A stretch of DNA of 64,000 bases from Devosia sp. A8/3-2 (GTDB lineage Bacteria; Pseudomonadota; Alphaproteobacteria; Rhizobiales; Devosiaceae). The position numbers and the translations under genes were made by a program. How positions within the stretch are numbered: position 1 is the stretch's first letter; each line of letters starts with the position of its first letter. This document shows positions 27,312 to 38,163 of this stretch, piece by piece. The stretch covers positions 3,760,156-3,824,155 of the forward strand of contig CP104974.1 of NCBI GenBank assembly GCA_025452255.1. The letters are read 5' to 3'. A model generated the notes under the pieces. That model made no database searches. It was not told the origin of the DNA and saw nothing but the letters and a program-made list of their open reading frames with translations.

Positions 27312-28282
27312 ATGGAAAAGCGGCCACAACTAGACATTCTGCTCTGCGCCCCACGCGGATTTTGCGCTGGCGTCGATCGCGCCATCCAAATCGTGGAACT
27401 GGCGCTGGAAAAATACAGCGCTCCCGTCTACGTGCGCCACGCCATCGTGCACAACAAATATGTGGTGGATGGGTTGCGCGACAAAGGCGCGATCTTTGTC
27501 GAAGAGCTCGACGAAATCCCCGATACCGGCGCCCCGGTGGTGTTCTCAGCCCATGGCGTGCCCAAGAGCGTGCCGGCCGATGCGCGGACGCGCAATATGT
27601 TCTTTCTCGATGCCACCTGCCCCCGGTTTCCAAAGTGCATGTGGAAGCCCAGCGGCATTTTGCCGAGGGCCACGAAATCGTGCTGATCGGCCATAAGGGC
27701 CATCCCGAAGTGGTCGGCACGATGGGGCAATTGCCCGTTGGCGCGATCACGCTGATCGAAACCATCGAGGACGCTCGTCGCTTTGAGCCGCGCGATCCGC
27801 AGACGCTGGCCTTTGTGACGCAGACGACGCTGTCGGTCGACGACACGCGCGAAATAGTCACCGCATTGCAGCAGCGCTTCCCCGCCATCAATGGCCCGCA
27901 CAAGGAAGACATCTGCTACGCCACCACCAATCGGCAGGAGGCTATCAAGGCCGTGGCGCCCGAAGTGGACGCGATGATCGTGGTGGGTTCGCCCAATTCC
28001 TCGAACTCGCTTCGCCCGGTTGAAGTGGCCGAGCGCGCAGGCTGCAAGATCGCCATGCTGGTCGACCGCGCTGCCGATATCGACTGGGCGCGGTTTGAAG
28101 GCATCAAGTCGCTGGGTGTTTCGGCCGGCGCCTCGGCCCCCGAAAAGCTGGTGGATGAGGTGATCGAGGCCTTTGCGCAGCGCTATGATATCAAGGTCGA
28201 AGCGCGGGTTACTGCCAAGGAAAACATCGCCTTCAACATTCCGCGCGAACTGCGCACTATTGAAGCTGCGGTTGCGCGGTGA
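27312..28282 (+). CDS. ispH: 4-hydroxy-3-methylbut-2-enyl diphosphate reductase (frameshifted)
   Basis: IspH makes IPP and DMAPP from HMBPP in the last step of the MEP isoprenoid pathway, using a 4Fe-4S cluster. Cluster cysteines appear in [13 protein letters not shown] (Cys18), DATCP and [17 protein letters not shown] and [10 protein letters not shown] hold the conserved histidines, and [17 protein letters not shown] binds substrate. About 323 residues, intact apart from one break near 27630 where ACCTGCCCCCGGTTTCC lacks a C ([14 protein letters not shown] restored). The start at 27312 ([13 protein letters not shown]) gives the usual N-terminus. Its stop overlaps the GTG of the next gene. 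Confidence 0.95.
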
Positions 28283-28800
28283 GCGATCGCGTCATCCTTG
28301 AGACCGAGCGATTGCGCATTGTGCCTTGGCAGGCCGACCGAGTCGATGAGCTGTTCAGCCTGCATTCCGACCCGTTGGTGGCACGGTTTTATGACATTGC
28401 GGGTGCGGCATGGTCGATGGAGAAGTGCCGCGAACGGCTTGATGGTTGGGTAGCGGATTTCGAACAGCATGGCACGGGCAAGCACCGCCTCGAAAGCCGC
28501 GCTGATGGCCGATTGCTCGGCCGCGCCGGATTTAGCCTCCATGCTCGGACGGGTGAGCCGGAACTGGGCTATGGGCTGTTTTCGCAGGCGTGGGGCAAGG
28601 GCTATGCCACCGAAATAGCCATTGGCCTGCGCGACTGGTTCTTTGCCACGCGGCCCGAGGACTACTTCATCGCTTTCGCGCATCGCGACAATATTGCGTC
28701 TCGCCGTGTTCTCGAAAAGATCGGCATGCAGCCGACCTATGCGGCGATGTTTGCCGATATGCCCCACCAATTCTATGATTTGAAACGGCCTGCCCTATGA
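28279..28800 (+). CDS. GNAT N-acetyltransferase, RimJ/RimL-like
   Basis: An intact 173-residue GNAT protein of the Acetyltransf_3 group: [20 protein letters not shown] at the start, [20 protein letters not shown] with the CoA-binding Trp-Gly-Lys-Gly-Tyr-Ala loop, and [20 protein letters not shown] near the end, the signature of RimJ/RimL and related enzymes. The acceptor (ribosomal protein N-terminus or small molecule) is unknown. Coupled by GTGA and ATGA overlaps to ispH and rnhA, so the three form one operon. Confidence 0.85.
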   Translation: MSDRVILETERLRIVPWQADRVDELFSLHSDPLVARFYDIAGAAWSMEKCRERLDGWVADFEQHGTGKHRLESRADGRLLGRAGFSLHARTGEPELGYGLFSQAWGKGYATEIAIGLRDWFFATRPEDYFIAFAHRDNIASRRVLEKIGMQPTYAAMFADMPHQFYDLKRPAL

Positions 28801-29269
28801 CCGATACCGTAATCATCCATACCGACGGGGCCTGCTCGGGCAATCCGGGCCCCGGCGGCTGGGGCGCTATTCTGCAATATGGCAACAAAACCAAGGAATT
28901 GAGTGGCGGCGAGCAGCTGACCACCAATAACAAGATGGAACTGACCGCCGCCATCGAAGCGCTCAACGCGCTCAAACGGCCCTGCGTGGTCGAGCTGCAT
29001 ACCGATAGCCAATATGTCAAAAATGGCGTGCAGAGCTGGATGCATGGCTGGAAAAAGAACGGCTGGAAGACGGCCGACAAGAAGCCGGTGAAGAATCTCG
29101 AACTCTGGCAGGCGCTGGACGAGGCGACCAAGCGCCACACGATTTCCGGCACTGGGTCAAGGGCCATGCCGGGCACGACCTCAACGAGCGCGCCGATCAG
29201 CTGGCCAATGAAGGCATGGCGCCGTTCAAACCCAAGCGCGATGGCGGGTTATCGCGGTCGAACCTTTAG
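28797..29269 (+). CDS. rnhA: Ribonuclease HI (frameshifted)
   Basis: RNase HI cuts the RNA strand of RNA-DNA hybrids. Catalytic acids are Asp10 ([16 protein letters not shown]), Glu48 ([13 protein letters not shown]) and Asp70 ([12 protein letters not shown]); the fourth acid is in [15 protein letters not shown] after a break near 29145 where TCCGGCACTGG lacks a C before HWVKGHAG. The basic handle [20 protein letters not shown] is present. Repaired length about 157 residues with stop at 29267-29269. The intact frame otherwise gives a scrambled C-terminus without the last acid. Confidence 0.93.
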
Positions 29270-29272
29270 GCA

Positions 29273-30267
29273 CTAGTGCCCTGCGGCACCCTGCCGGCCG
29301 AATAGACCCCGAATACCCTTCCGGGCTGGCATGATGAGGAAGCCGGCAATCAGGAATCAGCGCGGCCCCCAGCGCCGGAGCCGCCAATGCCGTCGACCGG
29401 GGCGGTCATGAACCGGGCCGCGAAGCCGCCAATGGCCGGCAGGGCGTGCTGGCCCCATTCGGCGGCAGCCTCGACAATGTGCTCTGGCGCGCTTAGCCCA
29501 AAGCTCACCAGCCCGTGGATGACGATACCGCCACCGACCCAGATCATGGCAGCGGTGCCGATGACGCTCAGGATCTGCATGAAAATCGGCATGCCGGTGA
29601 CGAGCCCCCGGCCGAACGCCCGGCCCGCGCCGGTCCGGCCATTATTGGCCAGCCACAAGCCGGCATCGTCGGCCTTCACGATCAGGGCGACCCCGCCATA
29701 GACCACCGCCGTGATGCCAAGAGCGACAACGGCCGGGATAATCGCCTCATTGAAAATATTGTCGGTTTCAATGGCCGCGAGCGCGATGGTCATGATCTCG
29801 GCCGAGAGAATGAAATCGGTCTGGATAGCACCGGCAATCTTGGACTCCTCCAGCGCCGTCGGGTTCGGCGGTGCAGCATCGACCTGCGCTTCGTGGCCAT
29901 GGGCAAGGTGCGGAAACAGCGCCTGCAGCACCTTTTCGGCACCCTCATAGCAGAGATAGGCGCCACCGATCATCAATAGCGGGGTAATCAGCCGGGGCAC
30001 GAAGGCGCTGAGCAGGAGGGCGGCCGGCAACAGGAAGATCAGCTTGTTCTTGATCGAGCCCAGCGCAATCTTGCCGACAATGGGCAATTCGCGATCGGCG
30101 GTGAAGCCATCGACATAACGTGGCGTCACCGCCGCATCGTCGATCACCGCGCCCGCGGCCTTGACGCCGGCCTTGGCCGCCTGCCCTGCCACATCATCCG
30201 GGGACGCCGCAGCGACCTTGACCAAGCCGGCCACATCGTCGAGCAGGGCGAGCAAACCGACACTCAT
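29273..30267 (-). CDS. DUF808 inner membrane protein (frameshifted)
   Basis: A YedI-like DUF808 protein of about 331 residues with roughly six membrane segments. Family features: [22 protein letters not shown] at the start, [38 protein letters not shown], and [15 protein letters not shown]. Function is unknown. The final 26 residues ([20 protein letters not shown] onward) need one or two small repairs near 29355-29362. The stop at 29273-29275 converges with rnhA, leaving three bases between them. Confidence 0.82.
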
Positions 30268-30337
30268 TGGCGTATTTCCTTTTACAGCGGCGCCGGTTTA
30301 ATTTGGCGTTGACGCCAACCGAGCGCAATATGGTCCG

Positions 30338-30673
30338 ATGAGCAAACGATTTTTTATCAGTGCGGCGCTAGCCATGGCGCTAACGAACCCCGCTTTCGCC
30401 CAGTTCCCGCCACCCGGCGTTTATCTTTGCGTCGACATGCAGGGCGCCGCCTTCGGCACGCTGAGCCTTGCGCCAGCGGGTGACTACGATTTCCGCTCCA
30501 GCACCGCCATTGGCGGCACGGGCCAAATGGCGTCGTCGGGCAATAGCGTCAACGCCGTGAGCGGCCCGTTGGCCGATATCGGGCTGACAGGGAGCTTCAG
30601 CACCGAGGGCGGCAGGACCTCGTTCATGCTCACGACCAATATGGGCAGCGTTTTGTGCGCTACGCCGGCTTAG
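30338..30673 (+). CDS. Secreted hypothetical protein, 111 residues
   Basis: A signal peptide (residues 1-21, ending ALTNPAFA) is followed by a Gly/Ser/Thr-rich, probably all-beta domain (PPPGVYLCVDMQGAAFGTLS, GGTGQMASSGNSVNAVSGPL, FMLTTNMGSVLCATPA) with two Cys, which may form a disulfide. I do not recognise the family. Divergent from DUF808 with 70 bases between; followed by an inverted repeat. Confidence 0.6.
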   Translation: MSKRFFISAALAMALTNPAFAQFPPPGVYLCVDMQGAAFGTLSLAPAGDYDFRSSTAIGGTGQMASSGNSVNAVSGPLADIGLTGSFSTEGGRTSFMLTTNMGSVLCATPA

Positions 30674-30681
30674 CTCACCAC

Positions 30682-30755
30682 GATGCCATCCCCACGAGCA
30701 GGGACCCCTGTTTAGATAAAACAGAGGTTCCCGCTTTCGCGGGAATGACACTGTG
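30682..30755. repeat. Inverted-repeat element
   Basis: GCCATCCCCACGAGCAGGGA plus CCCCTGTTT is mirrored by AAACAGAGG and TTCCCGCTTTCGCGGGAATG with GACACTGTG. The left arm has drifted; the right arm matches 7084-7115. It separates two converging genes. Confidence 0.75.
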
Positions 30756-30768
30756 GGATGACCGTCGT

Positions 30769-32790
30769 TTACCCAGCAATCTTCGAGAAATCGGCCACCA
30801 GATGCATGGTGTCGCGCAGGCGGGCCAGCAGGTTCAGGCGGTTGGCGCGGACGGCCGGATCGGTATCGTTGACCGAGACCGCGGTGAAGAAGGCATCGAC
30901 CGGCGCGCGTAGCGTTGCCAGTTCGGCCATGGCGCCCTTGTAGTCGTTCTTGGCCACATGGGCCGAGACGGCGGCGTGCACCGCGTCCACGGCGAAGGCC
31001 AGCGCAGTTTCCTCGGAGAGTTGCAAGATGTCCTGATCGACAGCGCCGGCATAGGACTTGCCGTCCTTCTTTTCCTCGGCGGCGAGGATATTGGCGGCGC
31101 GCTTGTAGCCTGCCAGCAGGTTCTTGCCGTCTTCGGACGACAGCAGGGTCGAGAGAGCCTCGGCGCGCTGCGTGACAGTCAGGATATCATCGCTATCGGC
31201 GGAGATCACCGCATCGACCAGATCATGGCGGGCGCCGGCATCGCGCAGGGAAACCTTGAGCCGGTCATGGAAGAATGCCAGCAGGTCCGGCTCGACCTTG
31301 AGCGGGAACTTGAGCCCATTTTCCGAAATGATGCGGATCACGCCCAGCGCCGCGCAGCGCAGCGCGAAGGGATCGCGCGAGCCGGTGGGCTTTTCGTCGA
31401 TGGCCCAGAAGCCAGTCAGCAGGTCGAGCTTGTCGGCCAAAGCCACGGCGATCGAGGTCGGTTCGGTCGGCACCTTATCGGTGGGGCCGAGCGGCTTGTA
31501 GTGCATCTCGATGGCAGTGGCGATATCGGCGGGCTCGCCCTGCGCCGCTGCATAATAGCGGCCCATCAGGCCCTGCAATTCGGGAATTCGCCGACCATCC
31601 CGGTGGTGAGGTCGGCCTTGGCGAGCATGGCGGCCCGCTTGGCGCGCTCGGGATTGGCGCCCACTTGCAGGGGCGATTTCGCCGGCGAGTTTGACCAACC
31701 GTTCGACGCGCTGGAACTGGGTGCCCAGCTTGGCGTGGAACACGGTGTCCTCGAGCTTGGGTAGGCCATGTTCGAGCGGCAGGGCCAGTCGCCCTGATAG
31801 AAGAACATCGCGTCGCTAAGACGCGCGGATCACCCGCTCATTGCCCGCCGTGATCACCGCGCCGCCATCGGTGGCGACAGTATTGGCGGTGATGATGAAA
31901 TTAGGCGCCAGCTTGCCATTGGCATCGCGCAGGCAGAAGCATTTTTGATTGGCGCGAATGGTGGCGATGATCACCTCTTCGGGCAGTTTGAGGAAATCGG
32001 GATCAAACGTGCCCATCATGACGACGGGCCATTCGACCAGCCCCGCCACTTCCTCGAGCAGACCCTCGTCGGCAATCACCGTCAGCCCCTGCGCGAAGGC
32101 AAGATGCTCAGCATCGGTCTTGATGATGTCCTTGCGGCGATCAATATCGAGCACCACTTTGGCGCGCTCCAGCGCGGCCGCGTAGTCGTCAAAGCGGCGC
32201 ACCTTGATAGCCTCGGGCGCCAGGAACCGGTGGCCGAACGTGGTCTGGCCCGAATTCAGCTCGTTGGAGGCGAAGGGGATGACGACCGGCTCTTCGTTTT
32301 CAGCGCCGAAGGTGGCCGTGATGGCGCGCAGCGGGCGCACCCAATTGAAGGTGCCGTTGCCCCAGCGCATCGATTTGGCCCGAGGAAAATCGGTAAGAAT
32401 CTTGGGCAGAATGGCAGACAGCAGATCGACGGCATCGGCGCCGGGCTTGCTGATATGGGCGACATAGAAATCGCCCTTTTTGGGATCGCTTTCGATCTTG
32501 GCCTCTTCGATCGAGGCCAGCCCGGCAGCGCGCAGGAAGCCATCGATGGCCGGCTGCGGTGCGCCGACCTTGGGGCCCTTCTTTTCTTCGCGGGTATCCG
32601 GCGAGCGCGCGGGCAGGCCCGTCACGGTCAGCGCCGGGCGGCGGGGCGTCACGAAGGCCTTGGCGCCCTCATAGACCGAGCCCGCATCCACCAGCGCATT
32701 GGTCACGCCCTTGCGCAGGTCCTCAGCCGCACGACGCTGAAAGCGGGCGGGGATTTCCTCGGAAAAAAGTTCGAGCAGCAATTCGGGCAT
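30769..32790 (-). CDS. glyS: Glycine--tRNA ligase beta subunit (four frame breaks)
   Basis: GlyS is the large subunit of the bacterial alpha2beta2 glycyl-tRNA synthetase, carrying tRNA recognition. Start [20 protein letters not shown], then [52 protein letters not shown] and [18 protein letters not shown] are textbook. The middle ([60 protein letters not shown]) is spread over three frames, with breaks near 31823, 31787, 31668 and 31585. The C-terminal anticodon-binding part is intact ([20 protein letters not shown]). About 674 residues. The enzyme is essential, so these breaks are almost certainly errors. Last gene of the lemA-DUF2207-glyS group. Confidence 0.93.
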
Positions 32791-32861
32791 GGCACGCGTA
32801 CCGGAAGTTAGAGGCGCGGTTTGCTTAGCTTGGGGAGCGGGTTATGTCCACTTCGTTCAAG

Positions 32862-34782
32862 TCACCATCCGCCGCCGCCACCTCCGCCGCCCCCGCCACC
32901 GGAGAAACCACCGCGTCCTCCCCCGCCACCGGAGCTGAAGCCGGAGGAGCTGGCTCGGACCGGCTGGGCGGCCACCATGGCGGCCGACATGCCTGTCGCG
33001 GCGACGCTGATGGCGTTGGAAATCTTGCTCGAGGAGAAGGGTGCACCGCCCGAATACCAGAGCGGGCTATAAAGCCCGCTGCCCGAAACGCCGTTGACCG
33101 CATTGCGGGCCAGTTCGCCCTCGAAATGCTCGGACCATGGTTTTTCCACGCCCAGCGCGATGGCATAGGGCAGGATGCGCTCGAAGCGGTCCACGCTCAT
33201 GGGCGGCTCGCCATTGATGTTGAGCCGGTTCTTCTCGGCTGTCTCAAGATAGAGCTTGAAGCCGTCGATCTGGTCCATGACCTTGCGGCCCTGAATGGTG
33301 GGGGCGCGCATCAGCACGGCAAAAACCACCGTGGTCAGCACGATGGAAAGCGCCGCTAAAGCGGCCGTATTGACCGAGAGCCGGCTGAAGGTTTCGAGCC
33401 CGCCGGCAAAGATATTGAAGCCGACCACCACGATCCAGAACAGCACGAAGAATTTGCGGAAACCGCCGCCCTTCCAGAGCGAGCTGGCGACCGTGCCGAA
33501 CACGCCGAGCAGAATGCCGCTGACCACGCCGACAAAGAGCCAGAGCGGCTCGAGCACATCGAACAGAACCAAAGCGGCGAGCGCGGCGATGGCAATGACG
33601 AAGCCGAGCACGGCATAGCCGGTATTGTGGCGGAACCAGACGGAGCGGTTTTCGCTTTCGATGGCGGCGACGAATTCGCCGCGCTTTTTCTCCAGCTCGG
33701 GGCCCGTCTGCTTATCGACCGTGACCTCGCCCTTGGATTGGAAATAGGAAAACAGCAGCTGCTCGCCGACCGGCAGCGCCGCATCGGGCTCCTTGCCGGT
33801 CGTGGTCACTGAAAGGGTTTTCTTGGGATTGTCGATTTTGACCAATCCCTTGACGCCCAGATCGAAAATCGAGGCGGTCAGCGCGGTCCAGCCGGATTTT
33901 TCAAAGCCCCATTTGTGGACGTAATGGGTCAGCGCCGGGGAGAAATCCTTGGGCGGATGGAACAGGGGGATGATCGTGCCCCCGGGCGGATCGCGGCCGA
34001 CCCGGTTCCAGAGCGATCAGATTATAGGCCAGCACCAATACGACGCCCAGAATGGGCAGCACGATTTCGCGCAGGTCCGAGAGCCAAATCAGCAGCGCAT
34101 CGAGCCCCGTCGGTAGCGTCAGCACGCCCTTCTGGAACTTGACGGCAAAGCTCATGCCTTCGCCCGCGCCAAGTTCGCGATTGGTGCGGAATGTGGCCGT
34201 CGAATCGGAATTGCGGGTGATGGTCACTGCCTGTTCGGTCGAGCCCACGGCGCCGGTATAGCCGACAAGATCAGAGATCACCGCGCCCGGCGGCAGGGTT
34301 ACATGCGCGACCGAATTGACGATCGGGAAGATCCAGTAATTGCCGGTGGCATTCCAATAGAGCTCGTCATGATCGTCAAAGCTGCGGGCCATGCGGGTCA
34401 TGGAATAGGTGATGGTGTAGCGATGCTTGCCACGGGCGATGAAGCTGTCGCTATCGCCGATCCAGATGCGGACGAAATTGCCCATGCGCTCGGTGCGGAA
34501 GGGCTCGCTCTGGCCGTCGTGGGTGACGGTTTGCACATCCAGATCGGAACGGATTTTGTTGCCGGATGCGGAGAGCATTACGGTGGGGATGTCGCGATAG
34601 ATACCGCGGCGGATTTCGATGCCTTCGGCCACGACATCGACGGTTTCCACGACCTGCACCGAGCCATCGACATGCAGATTTATGTCGGAGGCGAAATTGC
34701 GGATTTCCTCGCGCGCCGAGGCCGGCAGGCACAGCATAAGTGCGAGCAGGAGCCATGTGGCCGGGCGGGCGAGGTAAGCCAT
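32862..34782 (-). CDS. DUF2207 membrane protein with glycine-rich tail (frameshifted)
   Basis: About 640 residues. A signal peptide (residues 1-24, ending CLPASA) leads into the extracytoplasmic DUF2207 domain ([51 protein letters not shown]), a membrane helix near 245-265, a cytoplasmic part, two more helices ([31 protein letters not shown]) and a last part [11 protein letters not shown] that ends in a poly-Gly tail with a final Trp. These proteins commonly pair with LemA and the function is unknown. One break near 34013 (lost GC unit) separates the halves. ATG at 34782, seven bases after the lemA stop. Confidence 0.82.
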
Positions 34783-34789
34783 TATCAAG

Positions 34790-35351
34790 TCAGTTGAATT
34801 TGACGGATGGCACGGCGCGGTCGGCTTCGTTTTCCAGCTCGAAATACTGCGCCTTCTTGAACCCGAAGGGGCCGGCGATAAAGTTGGAGGGCACGGATTC
34901 TGACCATCACATTGAGATTGCGCACCGCGCCATTGTAATAGCGCCGCGCCATCTGGATTTCGTCTTCCACAGTCTGCAGGGCGGCCCGGAATTCGAGGAA
35001 GGTCGTATTGGCCTTAAGGTCCGGATAGGCCTCGGCGGTGGCGATCAGCCGGCCAAGGGCGGAGGAGAGCTGGCCTTCGGCCTTGGCACGTTCTTCGGGG
35101 GAGCCAGAAGCAGCGCTGGTGGCCGCGGCGCGGGCATTGGTGACCGCTTCGAGCGTTTCGCGCTCGTGGCCCATATAGCCCTTCACCGTTTCCATCAGAT
35201 TGGGGATGAGATCGGTGCGGCGCTTGAGCTGCACGTCGATCCCCGACCAGCCCTCTTCCACCATCTGCCGGTTCTTGACCAGACCGTTATAGATGGAGAT
35301 GGCATAGCCCGCCACGATAACGATTACGGCCAGAATGATCCGAGTTGTCAT
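34790..35351 (-). CDS. lemA: LemA family protein (frameshifted at end)
   Basis: LemA proteins are membrane-anchored by one N-terminal helix (residues 4-21, [18 protein letters not shown]) and have a long helical domain. Family features: [80 protein letters not shown] and [15 protein letters not shown]. After an extra T at 34900 the end reads [20 protein letters not shown] and stops at 34790, total about 186 residues. Role unknown, often linked to envelope stress. Co-transcribed with the DUF2207 gene. Confidence 0.9.
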
Positions 35352-35512
35352 GGGTGGAAAGCTCCTCGAACGCACCGCATTGGCGCGAACACTGGCACTG
35401 CCGCCAATCAAGCGCAATGGCTGCGCCTTGACTTGGCCGCCGGCCGCACTACTTTATGGCGATGAGCATGACTTTGACATTCCGGCTGGAATACCCCTTC
35501 GCGGGATCGCAG

Positions 35513-35549
35513 CCCTAAGCATGCCTGCCGCGCCGGAGCCTGCTTAGGG
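35513..35549. repeat. Inverted repeat between lemA and the Rnk-like gene
   Basis: CCCTAAGCA at 35513-35521 and TGCTTAGGG at 35541-35549 are perfect nine-base arms around a 19-base GC-rich loop. It lies in the 300-base gap between two divergent genes. It could be an operator or a structured leader; no known motif fits. The rest of the gap (35352-35653) shows no gene. Confidence 0.5.
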
Positions 35550-35653
35550 GCAGGCCGATCGTATCGATCGTCAGAGCTGGCGCATATCCCAACCACATTT
35601 TTATCGCCGCAACGGCATGCAAAATGCGCGACGGCGGCTGCACAGGTACACAC

Positions 35654-36067
35654 ATGAATACCCAAGACTATAACGACCTCACGCCCGAAATCATCGTTGG
35701 CGAGGCTGACCACAAGCAACTCAACATCCCGGCGATGGCCGGGCTGACCCACACACCCGACCAGTCGGACGATCTACTCTATGAGCTGGAGCGGGCCCGC
35801 ATTCTGGGCGATGCCGAGGTTCCTAGCGATATCGTGCGCATGGGCTCGACGGCACGCTATCGCACCGACAACGGCCGAGAGCATATGGTGACGCTGGTTT
35901 ATCCGGTCGATGCCGACATCGCGGCCGGCCGCATCTCGATCATGACGCCGGTCGGCACCGCGCTGATCGGGCTGCGCGTCGGCCAATCCATCAGCTGGCG
36001 CAGCCGGGACAACCGCAAGCATATGCTGACAGTGCTGGCCGTGCGTCAGCCGGTGGCGGCCGAGTAG
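35654..36067 (+). CDS. Rnk/GreA-type nucleoside diphosphate kinase regulator
   Basis: An intact 137-residue protein with the two-part Rnk layout: a helical N-terminus (residues 1-50, [20 protein letters not shown]) and a GreA/GreB-like C-terminal FKBP-type domain ([60 protein letters not shown]). Rnk proteins bind RNA polymerase or influence nucleotide pools. The ATG at 35654 (MNTQDYND) is chosen over an ATG ten codons earlier. Its stop abuts the convergent glyQ stop with no gap, and it lies antisense between glyQ and lemA. Confidence 0.85.
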   Translation: MNTQDYNDLTPEIIVGEADHKQLNIPAMAGLTHTPDQSDDLLYELERARILGDAEVPSDIVRMGSTARYRTDNGREHMVTLVYPVDADIAAGRISIMTPVGTALIGLRVGQSISWRSRDNRKHMLTVLAVRQPVAAE

Positions 36068-36990
36068 TTACTCGGCCCCGCCGCCTGCGGTTTGGAGCCG
36101 AGCTTCGCCGCAGGATTTGGCGAGTTCGCGGATGCGCAGGATGTAGCTCTGCCGCTCCGTTACCGAGATCACGCCGCGCGTCGAGCAGATTGAAATTATG
36201 CGCGGCCTTGAGCACCTGCTCGTAAGCGGGGATGGCCATGGTCTGGCGATTGCCGCCGGCATAGCCCTTTTCGAGGACCGCGCGGCATTCCTTTTCGGCG
36301 TCCGCAAAGTGGCGGAACAGCATTTCGGTGTCGGCGGCTTCGAAATTGTATTTGCTGGATTCCTGCTCGTTCTGCAGGAACACATCGGCATAGCTCACCT
36401 TGGCGTCGCCCACGCCGCCATTGAAGTTAAGTTCCATAATGGAATCAACGTTCTGCAGGTAGCAGGCCAAGCGCTCCAACCCATAGGTCAGCTCGCCCGC
36501 AACGGGATTGCATTCAAAGCCGGCGACCTGCTGGAAATAGGTGAACTGGCTGACTTCCATGCCGTCGCACCACACTTCCCAGCCCAGGCCCCGAGCGCCC
36601 GTGGTGGGGTTTTCCCAATCGTCTTCGACGAAACGCAGATCGTGCAGAGCCGGATCGATGCCGATGGCATAGAGCGACTTGAGGTAGAGATCCTGAATAT
36701 TGGGCGGAGAGGGCTTCAGGATCACCTGGAACTGATAATAGTGCTGCAGGCGATTGGGGTTTTCGCCATAGCGCCCGTCCTTGGGGCGGCGCGAAGGCTG
36801 CGCATAGGCAGCGTTCCACGGCTTGGGGCCGAGCGCGCAGAACAGTGGCTGTATGCGAGGTGCCGGCGCCCATGGGCATGTCATAGGGTTGCAGGATGAC
36901 ACAGCCCTGCTCCGCCCAGAATTGCTGCAGCGTGAGGATAAGGCCCCGGAACGAGTTCTTGGGGTCCATGTGCGCAGGGCGGTCGGTCAT
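36068..36990 (-). CDS. glyQ: Glycine--tRNA ligase alpha subunit (two frame breaks)
   Basis: GlyQ is the catalytic class II subunit that activates glycine. [100 protein letters not shown] and [20 protein letters not shown] are all standard. Breaks near 36836 ([10 protein letters not shown]) and 36177 ([14 protein letters not shown]) each correspond to one lost GC unit. Total about 308 residues. The ATG at 36990 adds MTDRPAH before MDPKNS; the second ATG at 36969 is possible. glyS is 3.2 kb downstream, not adjacent. Confidence 0.95.
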
Positions 36991-37044
36991 ATCGGAAACT
37001 ATCCTATTGTCGCGCCAAACCTCTAGTTTGAGCGTCCCGAGCGG

Positions 37045-37284
37045 TCAACGGCGTTTGTCATCGTCCTTGCCATTGGGGCGGAAAGTGCCGTCATTGTCAC
37101 GCTTGAGATCGATGACGCCGGGTTGCTGGCGTTCGCGCAGGTCGCGCTCGCGGCGCAATTGCCGAGCGGCCTCGTCATCGGACTTGAACTGGCCTTTCCA
37201 GTCGCGCCAAATCTTGCGGATACCCAGATAGATAACGCCAAAGACCACGGCGAAAATCAGAATGCGGATGATAAAACCGGTCAT
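37045..37284 (-). CDS. Small membrane protein, 79 residues
   Basis: An intact protein with one N-terminal membrane helix (residues 3-22, GFIIRILIFAVVFGVIYLGI) followed by a strongly charged tail (KSDDEAARQLRRERDLRERQ, KRDNDGTFRPNGKDDDKRR). I do not recognise a named family. It begins three bases after the S49 protease stop on the same strand and is probably co-translated with it and possibly with glyQ. Confidence 0.6.
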   Translation of the reverse strand: MTGFIIRILIFAVVFGVIYLGIRKIWRDWKGQFKSDDEAARQLRRERDLRERQQPGVIDLKRDNDGTFRPNGKDDDKRR

Positions 37285-37287
37285 GCG

Positions 37288-38113
37288 CTAAAGCCCAAAT
37301 CGCGCCCAGATGGCGCGGTCCTCAATGGTGGCAGCGGCGTCGGCAGACAGGCCCGATGCCGAAAAACCGAACCGTGGCAGGCTGAGCCAGCCGCGCTTGG
37401 GTTCGATCATTTTCAGTTCGACATCCTTGCCATAACGGGTGTGCAGGATCTCGTGGATATCGCCAAGCGTGTCGATCAGGCCAAGCTCGATGCCGCGCAC
37501 ACCGGGCCACCATTCGCCGGTGAACAGCACGTCCTCCGCCGCCTTCAGCTTGGCGCCGCGTCGCTTTGACGACATCGATGAACACTTTGTGGATGTCCAA
37601 TTCGAACTGTTTGATGCGGTCTACGTCACTCTTTTTCTCGGGCAGGAAGGGATCGAGCGTCGACTTGTTGATGCCCGCAGTATGGACGCGCCGTTCGACG
37701 CCCAGTTTTTCCAGCGCCCCGACAAAACCGAAGCCGGCCATGATGACGCCGATGGAGCCGACAATGGAGGATGGGTCGGCGATGATCTCGTCGCCGGCCA
37801 CGGCGATGAAATAGCCACCCGAGGCAGCGGCATCTTCGACAAAGACCAGAACGGGCTTGTTGTGCTCATCGGCCGAGTCGCGAATGCGCTTGCCGATCAA
37901 CCGGCTCTGCACGGGCGAGCCGCCGGGCGAATTGACGATGATGGCAATGGCGGGCGCTGATTTGATGGCGAAGGCACGCTTGAGCAGCGGGGCGACCGTG
38001 GCGATGTTGAGCCGGCCCCGGCGCTGTTCGGCGGCGATGACGCCTTGCAGGCGCACGACGGGAATGACGGGAGCGCGCCGCACGAGGCGGGATAGCCAGT
38101 TTGGGGTCGCCAT
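37288..38113 (-). CDS. S49 family serine peptidase, SppA-like (frameshifted)
   Basis: A signal-peptide-peptidase-like protease of about 275 residues. Family landmarks: VIPVVRLQGVI, SAPAIAIIVNSPGGSPVQS, VEDAAASGGYFIAVAGDEII with the nucleophilic Ser in the S-G-G-Y context, ADPSSIVGSIGVIMAGFGF, and a conserved Lys in KRIRDSADEHNKPVLVF. It lacks a clear N-terminal membrane segment, similar to SohB/SppA short forms. After a break near 37562 (lost GC unit) the C-terminus reads GAKLKAAEDVLFTGEWWPGV and ends IWARFGL. Upstream of the small membrane gene and glyQ. Confidence 0.85.
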
Positions 38114-38163
38114 TGGGTCTCCTCTAGAGCTTCGCGGCCAGATTTAGGATGGCTTAGACCTGA

